From AP-15 sp963703855 (lineage in GTDB: Bacteria > Pseudomonadota > Alphaproteobacteria > ATCC43930 > CGMCC-115725), in NCBI GenBank assembly GCA_963703855.1, contig CAVPFW010000010.1, positions 1 through 64,000 on the forward strand: DNA of 64,000 nucleotides. Direction: 5' to 3'. A program made the position numbers and the translations under genes. Positions 41,811 to 50,327 of the stretch are shown here, piece by piece. The notes under the pieces were generated by a model. It was not told the DNA's origin. It saw only the letters and a program-made list of their open reading frames with translations, and did not search any database. The first letter of the stretch is position 1; every line of letters begins with the position of its first letter.

Positions 41811-43460
41811 ATGCAGGTGATGAACGTCATTGCCGAGATCCTGAAGCGGGAGGGCATCTCGACCCTGTTCTGCTTTCCGACGACGCCGATCATCGAGGCC
41901 GCGGCCGCGGTCGGCATCCGCCCGGTGATCTGCCGCCAGGAACGGGTCGGCGTCCACATGGCCGACGGCTTCGCCCGGGTTTCGAACGGGCGGCCGCCCG
42001 GGGTCTTCGCGATGCAGTACGGGCCCGGTGCGGAAAACGCCTTCGCCGGGGTGGCGACAGCCTTTTCCGACTCGACCCCGGTCGTCTTTCTGCCGCTCGG
42101 CCACCCGCGCGAGACGGCGCAATTGTTCCCGATGTTCAAATCGAGCCGCAGCTACGCCGCGATCACCAAATCGGTCGAGGAGGTGCAGCTGCCGCACGAG
42201 ATCGCCAACATCATGCGGCGCGCCTTCAGCCAAGTGAAAAACGGGCGGTCCGGCCCGGTCATGGTCGAGGTGCCGGCCGATGTCACCGGCATCGAGGTCG
42301 ATGTCGATCCGAGCGCGCATCGCCCGGTCCGCGCCACCCGGTCGGCCGGCGACGAGCGCGATATCGACGACGCGGCAAAGATGCTGCTCGACGCCTCCTG
42401 CCCGGTGATCCTGGCGGGCCAGGGCGTCTTTTATGCCGAAGCGACCGAGGAGCTGCGCCGGCTCGCCGAACTGCTGCAGGCCCCGGTAATGACGACGTTC
42501 GACGGCAAGAGCGCCTTTCCCGAGGACCACGCCCTCTCGCTCGGGTCGGGGGGCGGCACCTTTACCGGCCACGGCCGCCATTTCCTGCACAAATCCGACC
42601 TGGTGCTGGGCGTCGGCTGCAGCTTTACCCGGCACGGCATCGCCACCCCGGTGTTCCCGCCCGGCAAGAAGTACATCCACGCGACCAACGATACCCGCGA
42701 CCTGCACAAGGCGTTTGCCGCCGATCTCGGAATTCTCGGCGACGCCAAGCTCGTACTCGGCCAATTGATCGAGGCGGTGAAGGATCGGCTGGCCGGAAGG
42801 ACGCGCGGGACCGATGTCGCGCCGGAAGTCGCCGGCAAGCGCGAGGAATGGCTCGCCCGCTGGCAAGCCAAGCTGCATTCGAACGAGCATCCGATCAACC
42901 CCTACCGGGTGATCTCGGAGTTCATGCGGGTGGTCGACCCGGCCGAGGCCATCGTCACCCATGATTCGGGGAGCCCGCGCGAGCAGCTCAACCCGTTCTA
43001 CCGGGCGACCCGGCCGCGCGGCTATCTCGGCTGGGGCAAGTCGCACCAGCTCGGCACCGGGCTCGGCCTCGTGATCGGCGCCAAGGTCGCGGCCCCCGAC
43101 AAGTTCTGCGTCAACTTCATGGGCGACGCTGCCTTTGGCATGACCGGTCTCGATTTCGAGACGGCGGCGCGCTGCGGCATCCCGATCACGACGATCGTCC
43201 TGAACAATTCGACGATGGCGATCGAGACCCATGCGATGCAGTTGTCGCATGACCGCTATCGGGCGCGCGACCTCGGCGGCAATTACGCGAACATCGCCCG
43301 CGATCTCGGCGGGTGGAGCGAGCGGGTCGAAGATCCCTCGCAGATCGGCGACGCGATCCAGCGCGCCCGCCGCCAGAACGACGAGGGCCGTGCCGCCTTG
43401 CTCGAATTCGTCACCAGCCAGGAGCAGGGCTTCTCGCACCGCCGCGGCGGCGCCGAATAA
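41811..43460 (+). CDS. Thiamine-pyrophosphate-dependent enzyme (acetolactate synthase-like)
   Basis: 549 residues, ATG at 41811 behind GGAGGAACG. N-terminal PYR domain with the catalytic Glu in RPVICRQERVGVHMADGFAR and VFAMQYGPGAENAFAGVATA. Middle domain: CPVILAGQGVFYAEATEELR. C-terminal ThDP motif: NFMGDAAFGMTGLDFETAAR, CGIPITTIVLNNS (GDx...N). Possible activities include acetolactate synthase, benzoylformate decarboxylase or oxalyl-CoA/sulfoacetaldehyde-type lyases. The unusual NNSTMAIETHAM end does not decide. No small regulatory subunit of acetolactate synthase nearby, so an anabolic role is unlikely. Confidence 0.85.
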   Translation: MQVMNVIAEILKREGISTLFCFPTTPIIEAAAAVGIRPVICRQERVGVHMADGFARVSNGRPPGVFAMQYGPGAENAFAGVATAFSDSTPVVFLPLGHPRETAQLFPMFKSSRSYAAITKSVEEVQLPHEIANIMRRAFSQVKNGRSGPVMVEVPADVTGIEVDVDPSAHRPVRATRSAGDERDIDDAAKMLLDASCPVILAGQGVFYAEATEELRRLAELLQAPVMTTFDGKSAFPEDHALSLGSGGGTFTGHGRHFLHKSDLVLGVGCSFTRHGIATPVFPPGKKYIHATNDTRDLHKAFAADLGILGDAKLVLGQLIEAVKDRLAGRTRGTDVAPEVAGKREEWLARWQAKLHSNEHPINPYRVISEFMRVVDPAEAIVTHDSGSPREQLNPFYRATRPRGYLGWGKSHQLGTGLGLVIGAKVAAPDKFCVNFMGDAAFGMTGLDFETAARCGIPITTIVLNNSTMAIETHAMQLSHDRYRARDLGGNYANIARDLGGWSERVEDPSQIGDAIQRARRQNDEGRAALLEFVTSQEQGFSHRRGGAE

Positions 43461-43498
43461 CGCAACGGCGTTCTTTCTCGTCGCGGGATGCCGAGATC

Positions 43499-43747
43499 AT
43501 GGCGATCATGCTGTCCAAGACCTATGACGCCCTGATCAGTGCCGGCGCGCCCGACGACAAGGCGCGGGACGCCGCCGAGGAGCTGGCTGATTACGAGAAC
43601 AGGCTTGCCTCTATTGACAATCAGCTGGCTGTCATCAACGGCCGCATTACGACGATCGAGGGCAAACTCAACGTGGTGATATGGGCGACCGGCATCAATG
43701 CCGCGGCGACCATCGCCATGTTGGGCGTGTTGTTGCATCACGCTTGA
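43499..43747 (+). CDS. Small coiled-coil membrane protein (DUF1640-like)
   Basis: 82 residues: MAIMLSKTYDALISAGAPDD, KARDAAEELADYENRLASID, NQLAVINGRITTIEGKLNVV and a terminal helix IWATGINAAATIAMLGVLLH. The layout of N-terminal helical segment, coiled coil and C-terminal membrane anchor matches small alphaproteobacterial DUF1640-like proteins. They are often near mobile elements. Function unknown. Confidence 0.65.
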   Translation: MAIMLSKTYDALISAGAPDDKARDAAEELADYENRLASIDNQLAVINGRITTIEGKLNVVIWATGINAAATIAMLGVLLHHA

Positions 43748-43871
43748 TGCGCATCGAGGTCTTCGAGCAGATCGAGATAGTCGGGACGCATTATCTTGCA
43801 GCTGGAAGGGCGGGGGCGCGGGCGGTAAAGCACTTCGGCTCTTATTAGACTTTGGTGGGGAGAAACGGCCA

Positions 43872-44807
43872 ATGCCGCCGCGCATCGGATATTTGCTGCC
43901 GACCCGCGAGGGGGTCATGCAGGGGCGGCCCGAGACCGGGCCGCTGCTGGCGCTCGCCGAGCAGGCGGAGGCTTTGGGCTACGATTCGGTTTGGGTCGGA
44001 GATTCGCTGCTGGCCCGGCCGCGGCACGATCCGTTGACCTTGCTCGCCGCCGTGGCTGCACGAACCCGCAAAGTGTCGGTCGGCACCGCGGTGTTTCTGC
44101 CGGCGTTGCGCAATCCCGTGGTGCTGGCGCATCAGCTCGCCACCCTCGACCGGATCAGCGAGGGACGGCTGGTGCTCGGCGCCGGCATCGCCACCGACGT
44201 CGCCAACATTCGCGCCGAATTCGCCGCGGCCGGGGTGCCGTTCGAGGGGCGGGTCGGCCGCATGATGGAGGGGCTGCGGCTGGCCCGAGCGTTGTGGACC
44301 GGGGAGCCGGTCGATTGGGACGGGCGCTGGCCGGTCGTGGGCGGGGTGCTAGGCCCGACCCCGCATCGCCCGGGCGGGCCGCCGATCTGGCTCGCCGGCT
44401 CGGTGCGCCCGGCGCTCGAACGCGCCGCCCGGCATTTCGACGGCTGGTTTGCCAACGAGCCCGATCTCGCGCGCTGGAGCCGGCAATGGGCCGAGGTGCA
44501 ACAGGTCGTGCGTGACGCCGGGCGCGACCCCGGCGAATTTGCCGCGGCCAATTACGTGACCCTCGCCATCGACGAAGACGCGGGCCGCGCCGAGCAGCGG
44601 ATCGACGCCTTTCTCGAAAGCTACTACGGTCAGCCGGCAGCGGCGATGCGCCAGCGGCAGGCCTGCTTTGGCGGGCCCGCGGCGGCGGCGGCCGAGTGGC
44701 TGCGCGGCTACGCCCAGGCCGGTGCCACCGATCTGATCGTGCGCTTCACCGGCGATCACGAGCGCCAGCTCGAAATCGTCGGCGGGATGCGCGCCCGGCT
44801 CGGCTGA
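43872..44807 (+). CDS. Luciferase-like (LLM class) oxidoreductase
   Basis: 311 residues from the ATG at 43872; GGGGAG upstream. Motifs: AEQAEALGYDSVWVGDSLLA, VSVGTAVFLPALRNPVVLAH, RLVLGAGIATDVANIRAEFA and PPIWLAGSVRPALERAARHF. F420- or FMN-linked TIM-barrel enzyme. Convergent with the glyoxalase-fold gene, 15 bases between stops. Substrate unknown. Confidence 0.83.
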   Translation: MPPRIGYLLPTREGVMQGRPETGPLLALAEQAEALGYDSVWVGDSLLARPRHDPLTLLAAVAARTRKVSVGTAVFLPALRNPVVLAHQLATLDRISEGRLVLGAGIATDVANIRAEFAAAGVPFEGRVGRMMEGLRLARALWTGEPVDWDGRWPVVGGVLGPTPHRPGGPPIWLAGSVRPALERAARHFDGWFANEPDLARWSRQWAEVQQVVRDAGRDPGEFAAANYVTLAIDEDAGRAEQRIDAFLESYYGQPAAAMRQRQACFGGPAAAAAEWLRGYAQAGATDLIVRFTGDHERQLEIVGGMRARLG

Positions 44808-44822
44808 TCGGGCTGCGGCGCG

Positions 44823-45179
44823 TCAGCGGCGGAACATCAGCTGCAGGCGGTGTCCGTCGGGATCGCGAAAATAGATGCAGTGGTCTTCGCCGGGGCGGCC
44901 GCCGACCGCGACCCCGTGGCCCTCCAGCTCCGCCTTCAACGTCTCGTAGGTGCCGCCGGCGACGTTCAAGGCGAGGTGGTTGAGGTCGTTGCCGGCAGTC
45001 AACGGCGCGTCGTCCCGTTTTGTGAACAGCGCCACCCCCTGCGCGCCCGCATGCAGAAACACTTGCCCGTCATCTTCGCGGTAGACGGTCATGCCCAGAA
45101 CTTCGGTATAGAACGCCTTAGCGCGCCCGACGTCGCTGCAATGCAGCACGATGTGGTCGATCCCGCTCGCCTGGATCAT
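44823..45179 (-). CDS. VOC (glyoxalase/bleomycin resistance-fold) protein
   Basis: 118 residues from the ATG at 45179 with GGGAGGAG upstream. Paired beta-alpha-beta units: SGIDHIVLHCSDVGRAKAFY, TEVLGMTVYREDDGQVFLH, NDLNHLALNVAGGTYETLKA and GEDHCIYFRDPDGHRLQLMF. Metal ligands His (DHIVLH), Glu/His positions and the C-terminal DPDGHRLQL match the family. Could be a glyoxalase, dioxygenase or fosfomycin-type enzyme; the sequence does not choose. Confidence 0.85.
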   Translation of the reverse strand: MIQASGIDHIVLHCSDVGRAKAFYTEVLGMTVYREDDGQVFLHAGAQGVALFTKRDDAPLTAGNDLNHLALNVAGGTYETLKAELEGHGVAVGGRPGEDHCIYFRDPDGHRLQLMFRR

Positions 45180-45498
45180 CGTTTTCTCCTCCCTCGTCTT
45201 GATCGCCCGCCGGCGTCGTCGATAGGCCGCGGCCGCCGACATCGCCACTAAGCTCCGCCGACGCGGCCAATGTCCAGCACTGGCGAGAGCAGACCGGAGC
45301 GTGGCGCCAAACGCGGTTCGGCTAACTACTCGGCAATAAACTCCTCGTAACGTCGGGGCGACCGCGGGTTTGCCGGAGGCTTGTTCAACCCCAAGCCGAT
45401 GGGCCGCGGCCGCCGTCACGACCGGCGCCGGCGAGACGCCCCAGGCCGCTCGATCGCCGGCTGATCCCCCAATCTCCTGCCATTGGAGCACGACCATT
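45180..45498. other. Divergent intergenic region
   Basis: About 320 bases between the leftward VOC gene and the rightward lipoprotein. I see no RNA, repeat or convincing promoter. Frames across it are not protein-like. Confidence 0.35.
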
Positions 45499-46068
45499 AT
45501 GACGAGCCTCTCCTCCCCGTTCAGAAAGCACCTCGGCGCGGCGGCGGCGTTACCCCTCGCTGCGCTGCTGCTGTCGGCCTGCGTGTCGCAGGGCAGCTAC
45601 GACGCATTGCAGACGCAGAACCAGCAGCTCCAGGGACAGAACCAGCAGCTCCAGGGGCAAGTCACGGCGCTGCAGCAGCAAGCCACCTTTGTCGAGGCGG
45701 GCGACCTGCTGTTCCCGTCGGGCGGATACGAGCTCAGCACCGCCGGCAAGGCGGAGCTCGGCAATACGATCGTCCCCAAGCTCGCCTCGCTGCAGAACGC
45801 CAAGGTCGTGGTTTACGGCTATACCGACGACATGCCGGTCGGAGCCCAGCTGCGGAAAAAGGGGGTTCCGGACAATCTGGCGCTGTCGACGCGACGAGCC
45901 GGCGCGGTGGTGACCTATCTGGTGTCGCACGGCGTCAACCCGAACATGGTCTCGGCCAAGGGCTTTGGCGACACCCATCCGATCGCGCCGAACGATACGC
46001 CGGCCAATCGGGCGCAGAACCGCCGCATCGTCGTCACGATGCAGGGACCGGGCGCGCCCGGCGCCTGA
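45499..46068 (+). CDS. OmpA-family lipoprotein (copy 1)
   Basis: 189 residues. Signal and lipobox: AALPLAALLLSACVSQGSYD, with Cys lipidated. A short coiled coil made of QNQQLQG repeats follows, then the peptidoglycan-binding OmpA domain: LQNAKVVVYGYTDDMPVGAQ, LALSTRRAGAVVTYLVSHGV, MVSAKGFGDTHPIAPNDTPA and NRAQNRRIVV (Asp and Arg that grip diaminopimelate). It anchors the outer membrane to the wall. A strong hairpin terminator follows. Nearly identical in plan to the next gene. Confidence 0.9.
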   Translation: MTSLSSPFRKHLGAAAALPLAALLLSACVSQGSYDALQTQNQQLQGQNQQLQGQVTALQQQATFVEAGDLLFPSGGYELSTAGKAELGNTIVPKLASLQNAKVVVYGYTDDMPVGAQLRKKGVPDNLALSTRRAGAVVTYLVSHGVNPNMVSAKGFGDTHPIAPNDTPANRAQNRRIVVTMQGPGAPGA

Positions 46069-46103
46069 CGCCGCCATGGGGGAATGCCGTATTTCAACCT
46101 TTT

Positions 46104-46151
46104 CGATGCCGCCGGCCGGTGCCCCGACCGGCGGCGTCGACTGTCTTTTTT
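46104..46151 (+). terminator. Intrinsic terminator after OmpA lipoprotein 1
   Basis: CGATGCCGCCGGCCGG (46104-46119) pairs with CCGACCGGCGGCGTCG (46125-46140) over 16 positions, with two G-T wobbles, around a five-base loop. CTGTCTTTTTT follows. Classic rho-independent form. Confidence 0.85.
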
Positions 46152-46419
46152 GTGGCCACGGATAAAAGCGCGAGCGGTCGCGCTGGAATCCCCGAGATTC
46201 GCCGCGGATCGGACCGACCCGACGGCCATCGCCGGAGACCGCCGAAACACCAGATACGAGATTATGTGCGGTTGCGGCCTGCGCGGATTTGAGATATGGT
46301 TACTCAACCGTCTGTCGATGGAGCCTCGCCGTTTGGCCGCCGGCTCGATCGGCGCTTGAGACGGTGCGAGTGCGCAACGGTGAATTCCAGTTTTTGGGCG
46401 TTCGGGGAGAACCGCAGTT

Positions 46420-46989
46420 ATGACGAGCACTTCATTTCCGATCAGAAAGCATGCAGGCACGGCGCTCGCTTTGCCGCTTACGGCGCTGCTGCTGTCGGCC
46501 TGCGTGTCGCAGAGCAGCTATGACGCATTGCAAGCGCAAAATCAGCAGCTGGAGGCGCAGAACCAACAACTGCAAGCGCAAATCTCGGGGCTGCAGCGCG
46601 AGGCCAGCTTTGTCGAGGCGGGCGACCTGCTGTTCCCGCCGGGCGGCTATCAGCTCAGCCCCGCCGGCCGACAGGAGCTCAGCAGCAATATCGTCCCCAA
46701 GCTGAGCGGCTTGCAGAATGCCAAAGTCGTGGTCTACGGGTACACCGACGACACGCCGATCGGACCGCAGCTGCAGCAGGCCGGGATCAACGACAATCTG
46801 ACCTTGTCGTCGCGACGGGCCGGCGCGGTGGTGACCTTTCTGGTGTCGCAGGGCGTCAACCCGAACATCATCTCGGCCAAGGGCTTTGGCGACACCCACC
46901 CGGTCGCTCCCAATGATACGCCGACCGACCGGGCCAAGAACCGCCGCATCGTGATCACGGTCCAGGGGCCAGGCGCGCCCGGGGCCTGA
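46420..46989 (+). CDS. OmpA-family lipoprotein (copy 2)
   Basis: 189 residues, the same length as copy 1. LTALLLSACVSQSSYDALQA gives the lipobox; QNQQLEAQNQQLQAQISGLQ the coiled coil; KVVVYGYTDDTPIGPQLQQA, SSRRAGAVVTFLVSQGVNPN, IISAKGFGDTHPVAPNDTPT and DRAKNRRIVI the OmpA domain. It has its own leader of about 350 bases after the upstream terminator, so the duplicates are separately transcribed. Confidence 0.9.
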   Translation: MTSTSFPIRKHAGTALALPLTALLLSACVSQSSYDALQAQNQQLEAQNQQLQAQISGLQREASFVEAGDLLFPPGGYQLSPAGRQELSSNIVPKLSGLQNAKVVVYGYTDDTPIGPQLQQAGINDNLTLSSRRAGAVVTFLVSQGVNPNIISAKGFGDTHPVAPNDTPTDRAKNRRIVITVQGPGAPGA

Positions 46990-47383
46990 CCCCAGGTTGC
47001 CGTGCCGTTCCCTCGGGGCCGCGGCATTGGACGTTGGTCGGGACGCATTTTGGACGTGCCTGATGGAGACTGTCGGTCTTCGTCGGAGGACAATCCGCAA
47101 TCCCGTCCCAGCTCGACCCGATCGGCACTGTTCCGCTGAAATCGAGCGCGGCCGCTCGCCATCCTTGGGATGACGACCTCGATCGGCGAGACGAAGGGGG
47201 ACACGGCAGCAATTCGTCGGATTGCCGGCAGCGAGAGACATCGGTCGTGCTGTCTTGCCAAACGCCGCCTTAGCCGAAATGGGCGATGAGATCGAGGCGC
47301 CGCCGGGCCAGTCCCCTGGACCCGGCACGGCCCGCCCGGGCAACCGGGTTCGGCTGCTGCTTTCAGGCGGCGGGATCGGGCGC
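46990..47383. other. Gap before the efflux operon
   Basis: About 390 bases. An in-frame extension of the next gene is open from 47222, with an ATG at 47279, but has proline/glycine-rich sequence and no ribosome site. No terminator or RNA recognised. The promoter of the efflux operon probably lies here. Confidence 0.35.
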
Positions 47384-49033
47384 GTGATCGTGGCCCCGTC
47401 GGCACCTGGTGGCGGGTTTGCCGCTCTCGCGAGCGCGGGATTTGCGCGGCTTGGCCGGGCCGCCGCGGCAGCGCTGCCGCTGGTCTGCGGCGCCTGCATG
47501 GTCGGCCCCGATTTCCGCTCGCCTCCGGCTCCGGCCGCCGCCAACTTTCTCGAAGCAAACGACCCCTCGGTCCAAACCAAGCGCGAGGAGTACCGGAACT
47601 GGTGGAATGTGTTCCACGACCCGGTGCTCGATCGGCTGATCGCCATCGCCTACAACCAGAACCTGACCTTGGTCGCCGCCGGGACTCGCGTGCTGCAGGC
47701 GCGCGCCGAGCTGGGCGTGGCTATCGGCGACTTCTATCCGCAGTCGCAGCAAGCGACGAGCGCGCTGATCTACGACCGGCCGAGCCATGCCGACCCGACC
47801 GCGACCCCGCAGAGCCAGGTTTCCGGCTTCTGGCGCGCCTCGCTCGGGGCGTCGATCGATTGGGAATTGGATTTTTGGGGCAAGTTTCGCCGCGCCATCC
47901 AGTCGGCCGACGCCGCTTATCTGCAGTCGATCGCGTCCTATGACGACGCTCTGGTCACCTTGCTGGGCGACGTGGCCACGACCTATATCGGCATCCGCAC
48001 GCTTCAGACCGAGATCGGCATCGCGCTCGACAACATCGTCAAGCAGAAAAAGGCGCTGGCGATCGCCGAGGCCCGCTACCGCGGCGGCGTCGCCACCAAG
48101 CTCGACGTCTATCAGGCGCAAAACGTCCTCGGCCAGACCGAATCGACGGTTCCGCAGCTGACGATCCAGCTCAAGCAAGGGCTGAACGCGCTGCGTGTGT
48201 TGCTGGGCATGGCGCCGCAGCCGCTCGACGATCTGCTGCGCGGGCCCGCCGCGATACCGGTCCCGCCGATCGAGGTTGCGGTCGGCATCCCGGCCGATCT
48301 CGTCCGCCGCCGGCCGGACATCCGCGCGGCCGAGTTGGCGGCCGTGGCGCAGAGCGCGCAGATCGGGGTCGCCGAGGCGCAGCTCTACCCGGCGTTCAGC
48401 CTGCTCGGCACCTTCGGCACCGTCTCCAGCAACATCCACGGCAACAAGCTCAGCGAGCTGGTGATGGGCAAGGGCATCACCTTCGGGTTTGGCCCGACTT
48501 TCCAGTGGAACATCCTGAACTACGGCCAGATCACCAACACGGTGCGGGTGCAGGATGCAAAATTGCAGGAATTGCTGGTCGACTACCAGAACACGGTGCT
48601 GACGGCGCAGAAGCAGGTCGAGGACGGGTTGGCGACGTTTCTGCAGTCGCGCGAGCAGGTCGACGATCTGCGGCGCAGCGTTGCTGCGGCGAATGCCGCG
48701 CTCGGGCTCGCCTTCCTGCAATACCGGCTGGGGACCCGCGATTTCACGACCGTGCTGACGGCCGAGCAGAACCTCTATACGGCGCAGACCGATCTCGCCA
48801 CCGCCGAGGGGAACGTCTCGACCGGGCTGGCTTCGGTCTACCGCGCGCTGGGGGGCGGATGGCAGATACGCGACAACCACGAATTCGTGCCGATGCAGAC
48901 GGTGGAGGAGATGAGAGCCCGGACCAATTGGGGGGAATTGCTTCCGCCCCCCGGCGGCCAACCGCCGCGGCCGGCTCCCGCGCTGCCCACGCCCGCCGAT
49001 GTCAGCGCCAAGGTTCGCCCGCCCGAATGGTGA
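47384..49033 (+). CDS. Outer-membrane efflux lipoprotein (NodT/OprM type)
   Basis: About 549 residues from a GTG at 47384 (alternative ATG 47279). Lipobox in ALPLVCGACMVGPDFRSPPA, family start MVGPDFRSP. Then NWWNVFHDPVLDRLIAIAYN, SLGASIDWELDFWGKFRRAI, RYRGGVATKLDVYQAQNVLG, PADLVRRRPDIRAAELAAVA and QYRLGTRDFTTVLTAEQNLY. Trimeric channel with periplasmic barrel for an RND pump. Its partners, the adaptor and inner-membrane pump, follow directly. C-terminal proline-rich tail. Confidence 0.92.
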   Translation: MIVAPSAPGGGFAALASAGFARLGRAAAAALPLVCGACMVGPDFRSPPAPAAANFLEANDPSVQTKREEYRNWWNVFHDPVLDRLIAIAYNQNLTLVAAGTRVLQARAELGVAIGDFYPQSQQATSALIYDRPSHADPTATPQSQVSGFWRASLGASIDWELDFWGKFRRAIQSADAAYLQSIASYDDALVTLLGDVATTYIGIRTLQTEIGIALDNIVKQKKALAIAEARYRGGVATKLDVYQAQNVLGQTESTVPQLTIQLKQGLNALRVLLGMAPQPLDDLLRGPAAIPVPPIEVAVGIPADLVRRRPDIRAAELAAVAQSAQIGVAEAQLYPAFSLLGTFGTVSSNIHGNKLSELVMGKGITFGFGPTFQWNILNYGQITNTVRVQDAKLQELLVDYQNTVLTAQKQVEDGLATFLQSREQVDDLRRSVAAANAALGLAFLQYRLGTRDFTTVLTAEQNLYTAQTDLATAEGNVSTGLASVYRALGGGWQIRDNHEFVPMQTVEEMRARTNWGELLPPPGGQPPRPAPALPTPADVSAKVRPPEW

Positions 49034-49040
49034 GGTTGTC

Positions 49041-50327
49041 GTGAAGATATTCCCCACTCTTTGGGCTTGGCGGCCGCGCCGGTCGGGGGTGCTGGCCGCC
49101 CTGGGTTTGGCGGCGCTGGCGGTCCTCGGCGGCTACGAGGTCGCACAGCTCCGGGCGGGGTGGCCGCTTTCGACCGCGACCGCGGCCGAACCTCGGCTGT
49201 CACATCCCGGGCCGTTGCCCGGTCGCAGCCTCGTCGAGGCGCAGTTTTCGCCGCAGGCCACGCCGGTCCCGGTCGTGCTGCCCAAGCTGCAATCGGTGAC
49301 CAATTATGCCGAAATCACCGGCAACGCCGCGGCGGTCAACGACGTCAAGCTGGTCGCGCGGGTCGAGGGCTACCTCGAGCAGCTGCATTATCAGGACGGC
49401 GCCTTCGTCAAAAAAGGCGATCTCCTGTTCACCGTGCAGCAGGACCAGTACAAGGACACGCTGCAGCAGGCCCGCGCCCAGGTATTGCAGCAGCAGGCGG
49501 CGCTGGCCTATGCAAAGACCGAGTTCGCCCGGTATTCGGCACTGGTCAAGCAGGATGCGGCAACCCAGACCGAGGTCGACCACTGGAATTTCGAGCGGGC
49601 CAGCGCCGCGGCGCAATTGCTCAGCGCCAAGGCCCAGGTCGCGATCGACGAGCTCAATCTGGGCTATACCGAGGTCAGGGCGCCGTTCGACGGGATCGTC
49701 GGCAAGCACCTGATCGATCCCGGCAATGTCGTCGGCGGCGGCGGCCAGCAGGCGGCATTGGCTGAGATCACCCAGCTCGACCCGATCTATGTGGTGGCCA
49801 ATCTGAGCGAGCAGAACGTCCTGAGAATTCGTAAGAATCTGGATCAGCAACGGCTGACCCTCGCCGATCTGCACAAGGTGCCGGTCGATGTCGGCCTGTC
49901 GGACGAGCAGGGCTTTCCTCATCGCGGCACGATCGAATATGTCGCGCCGGCGCTCGACCCGCAGACCGGAACCCTGTTGGTGCGCGGCATTCTCGCCAAT
50001 CCCGACCGTGTCCTGTTGCCCGGATTTTTCGTGCGGATGCGCCTGCCGATGGGAAGGGTCGACCGCAGCGCGCTCCTGGTGCCGGACCGCGCCTTGCAGA
50101 CCGATCAGGGCGGCCGCTACCTGCTGGTCCTGAACGACAAGGATGTGGTCGAGCAGCGCTATGTGCAGTTGGGCGAGCTGATCGGCGCGCTCCGGGTCGT
50201 CACCTCGGGTCTGAAGCCGGAGGATCGCGTCGTCGTCGGCGATCTGTGGCGTGCGACCCCCGGCACCAAGGTCACGCCGCAGCCGACCACCATCGACGCG
50301 GCCCCGGCTTCAGGGACACCGCAGTGA
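49041..50327 (+). CDS. RND efflux periplasmic adaptor (membrane fusion protein)
   Basis: 428 residues from a GTG at 49041, eight bases after the previous stop. One N-terminal membrane anchor (SGVLAALGLAALAVLGGYEV). Barrel-sandwich halves: VKLVARVEGYLEQLHYQDGA, FVKKGDLLFTVQQDQYKDTL and LGYTEVRAPFDGIVGKHLID. A helical hairpin rich in Gln/Ala lies between, then beta-barrel NLSEQNVLRIRKNL and VRMRLPMGRVDRSALLVPDR. Connects pump to outer-membrane channel. The stop overlaps the GTG of the pump. Confidence 0.93.
   Translation: MKIFPTLWAWRPRRSGVLAALGLAALAVLGGYEVAQLRAGWPLSTATAAEPRLSHPGPLPGRSLVEAQFSPQATPVPVVLPKLQSVTNYAEITGNAAAVNDVKLVARVEGYLEQLHYQDGAFVKKGDLLFTVQQDQYKDTLQQARAQVLQQQAALAYAKTEFARYSALVKQDAATQTEVDHWNFERASAAAQLLSAKAQVAIDELNLGYTEVRAPFDGIVGKHLIDPGNVVGGGGQQAALAEITQLDPIYVVANLSEQNVLRIRKNLDQQRLTLADLHKVPVDVGLSDEQGFPHRGTIEYVAPALDPQTGTLLVRGILANPDRVLLPGFFVRMRLPMGRVDRSALLVPDRALQTDQGGRYLLVLNDKDVVEQRYVQLGELIGALRVVTSGLKPEDRVVVGDLWRATPGTKVTPQPTTIDAAPASGTPQ

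Noticed and set aside
41811..43460. Naming the ThDP enzyme ilvB (acetolactate synthase, biosynthetic)
   Set aside because: No ilvN/ilvC neighbours and the sequence does not settle the substrate; only the superfamily is safe.
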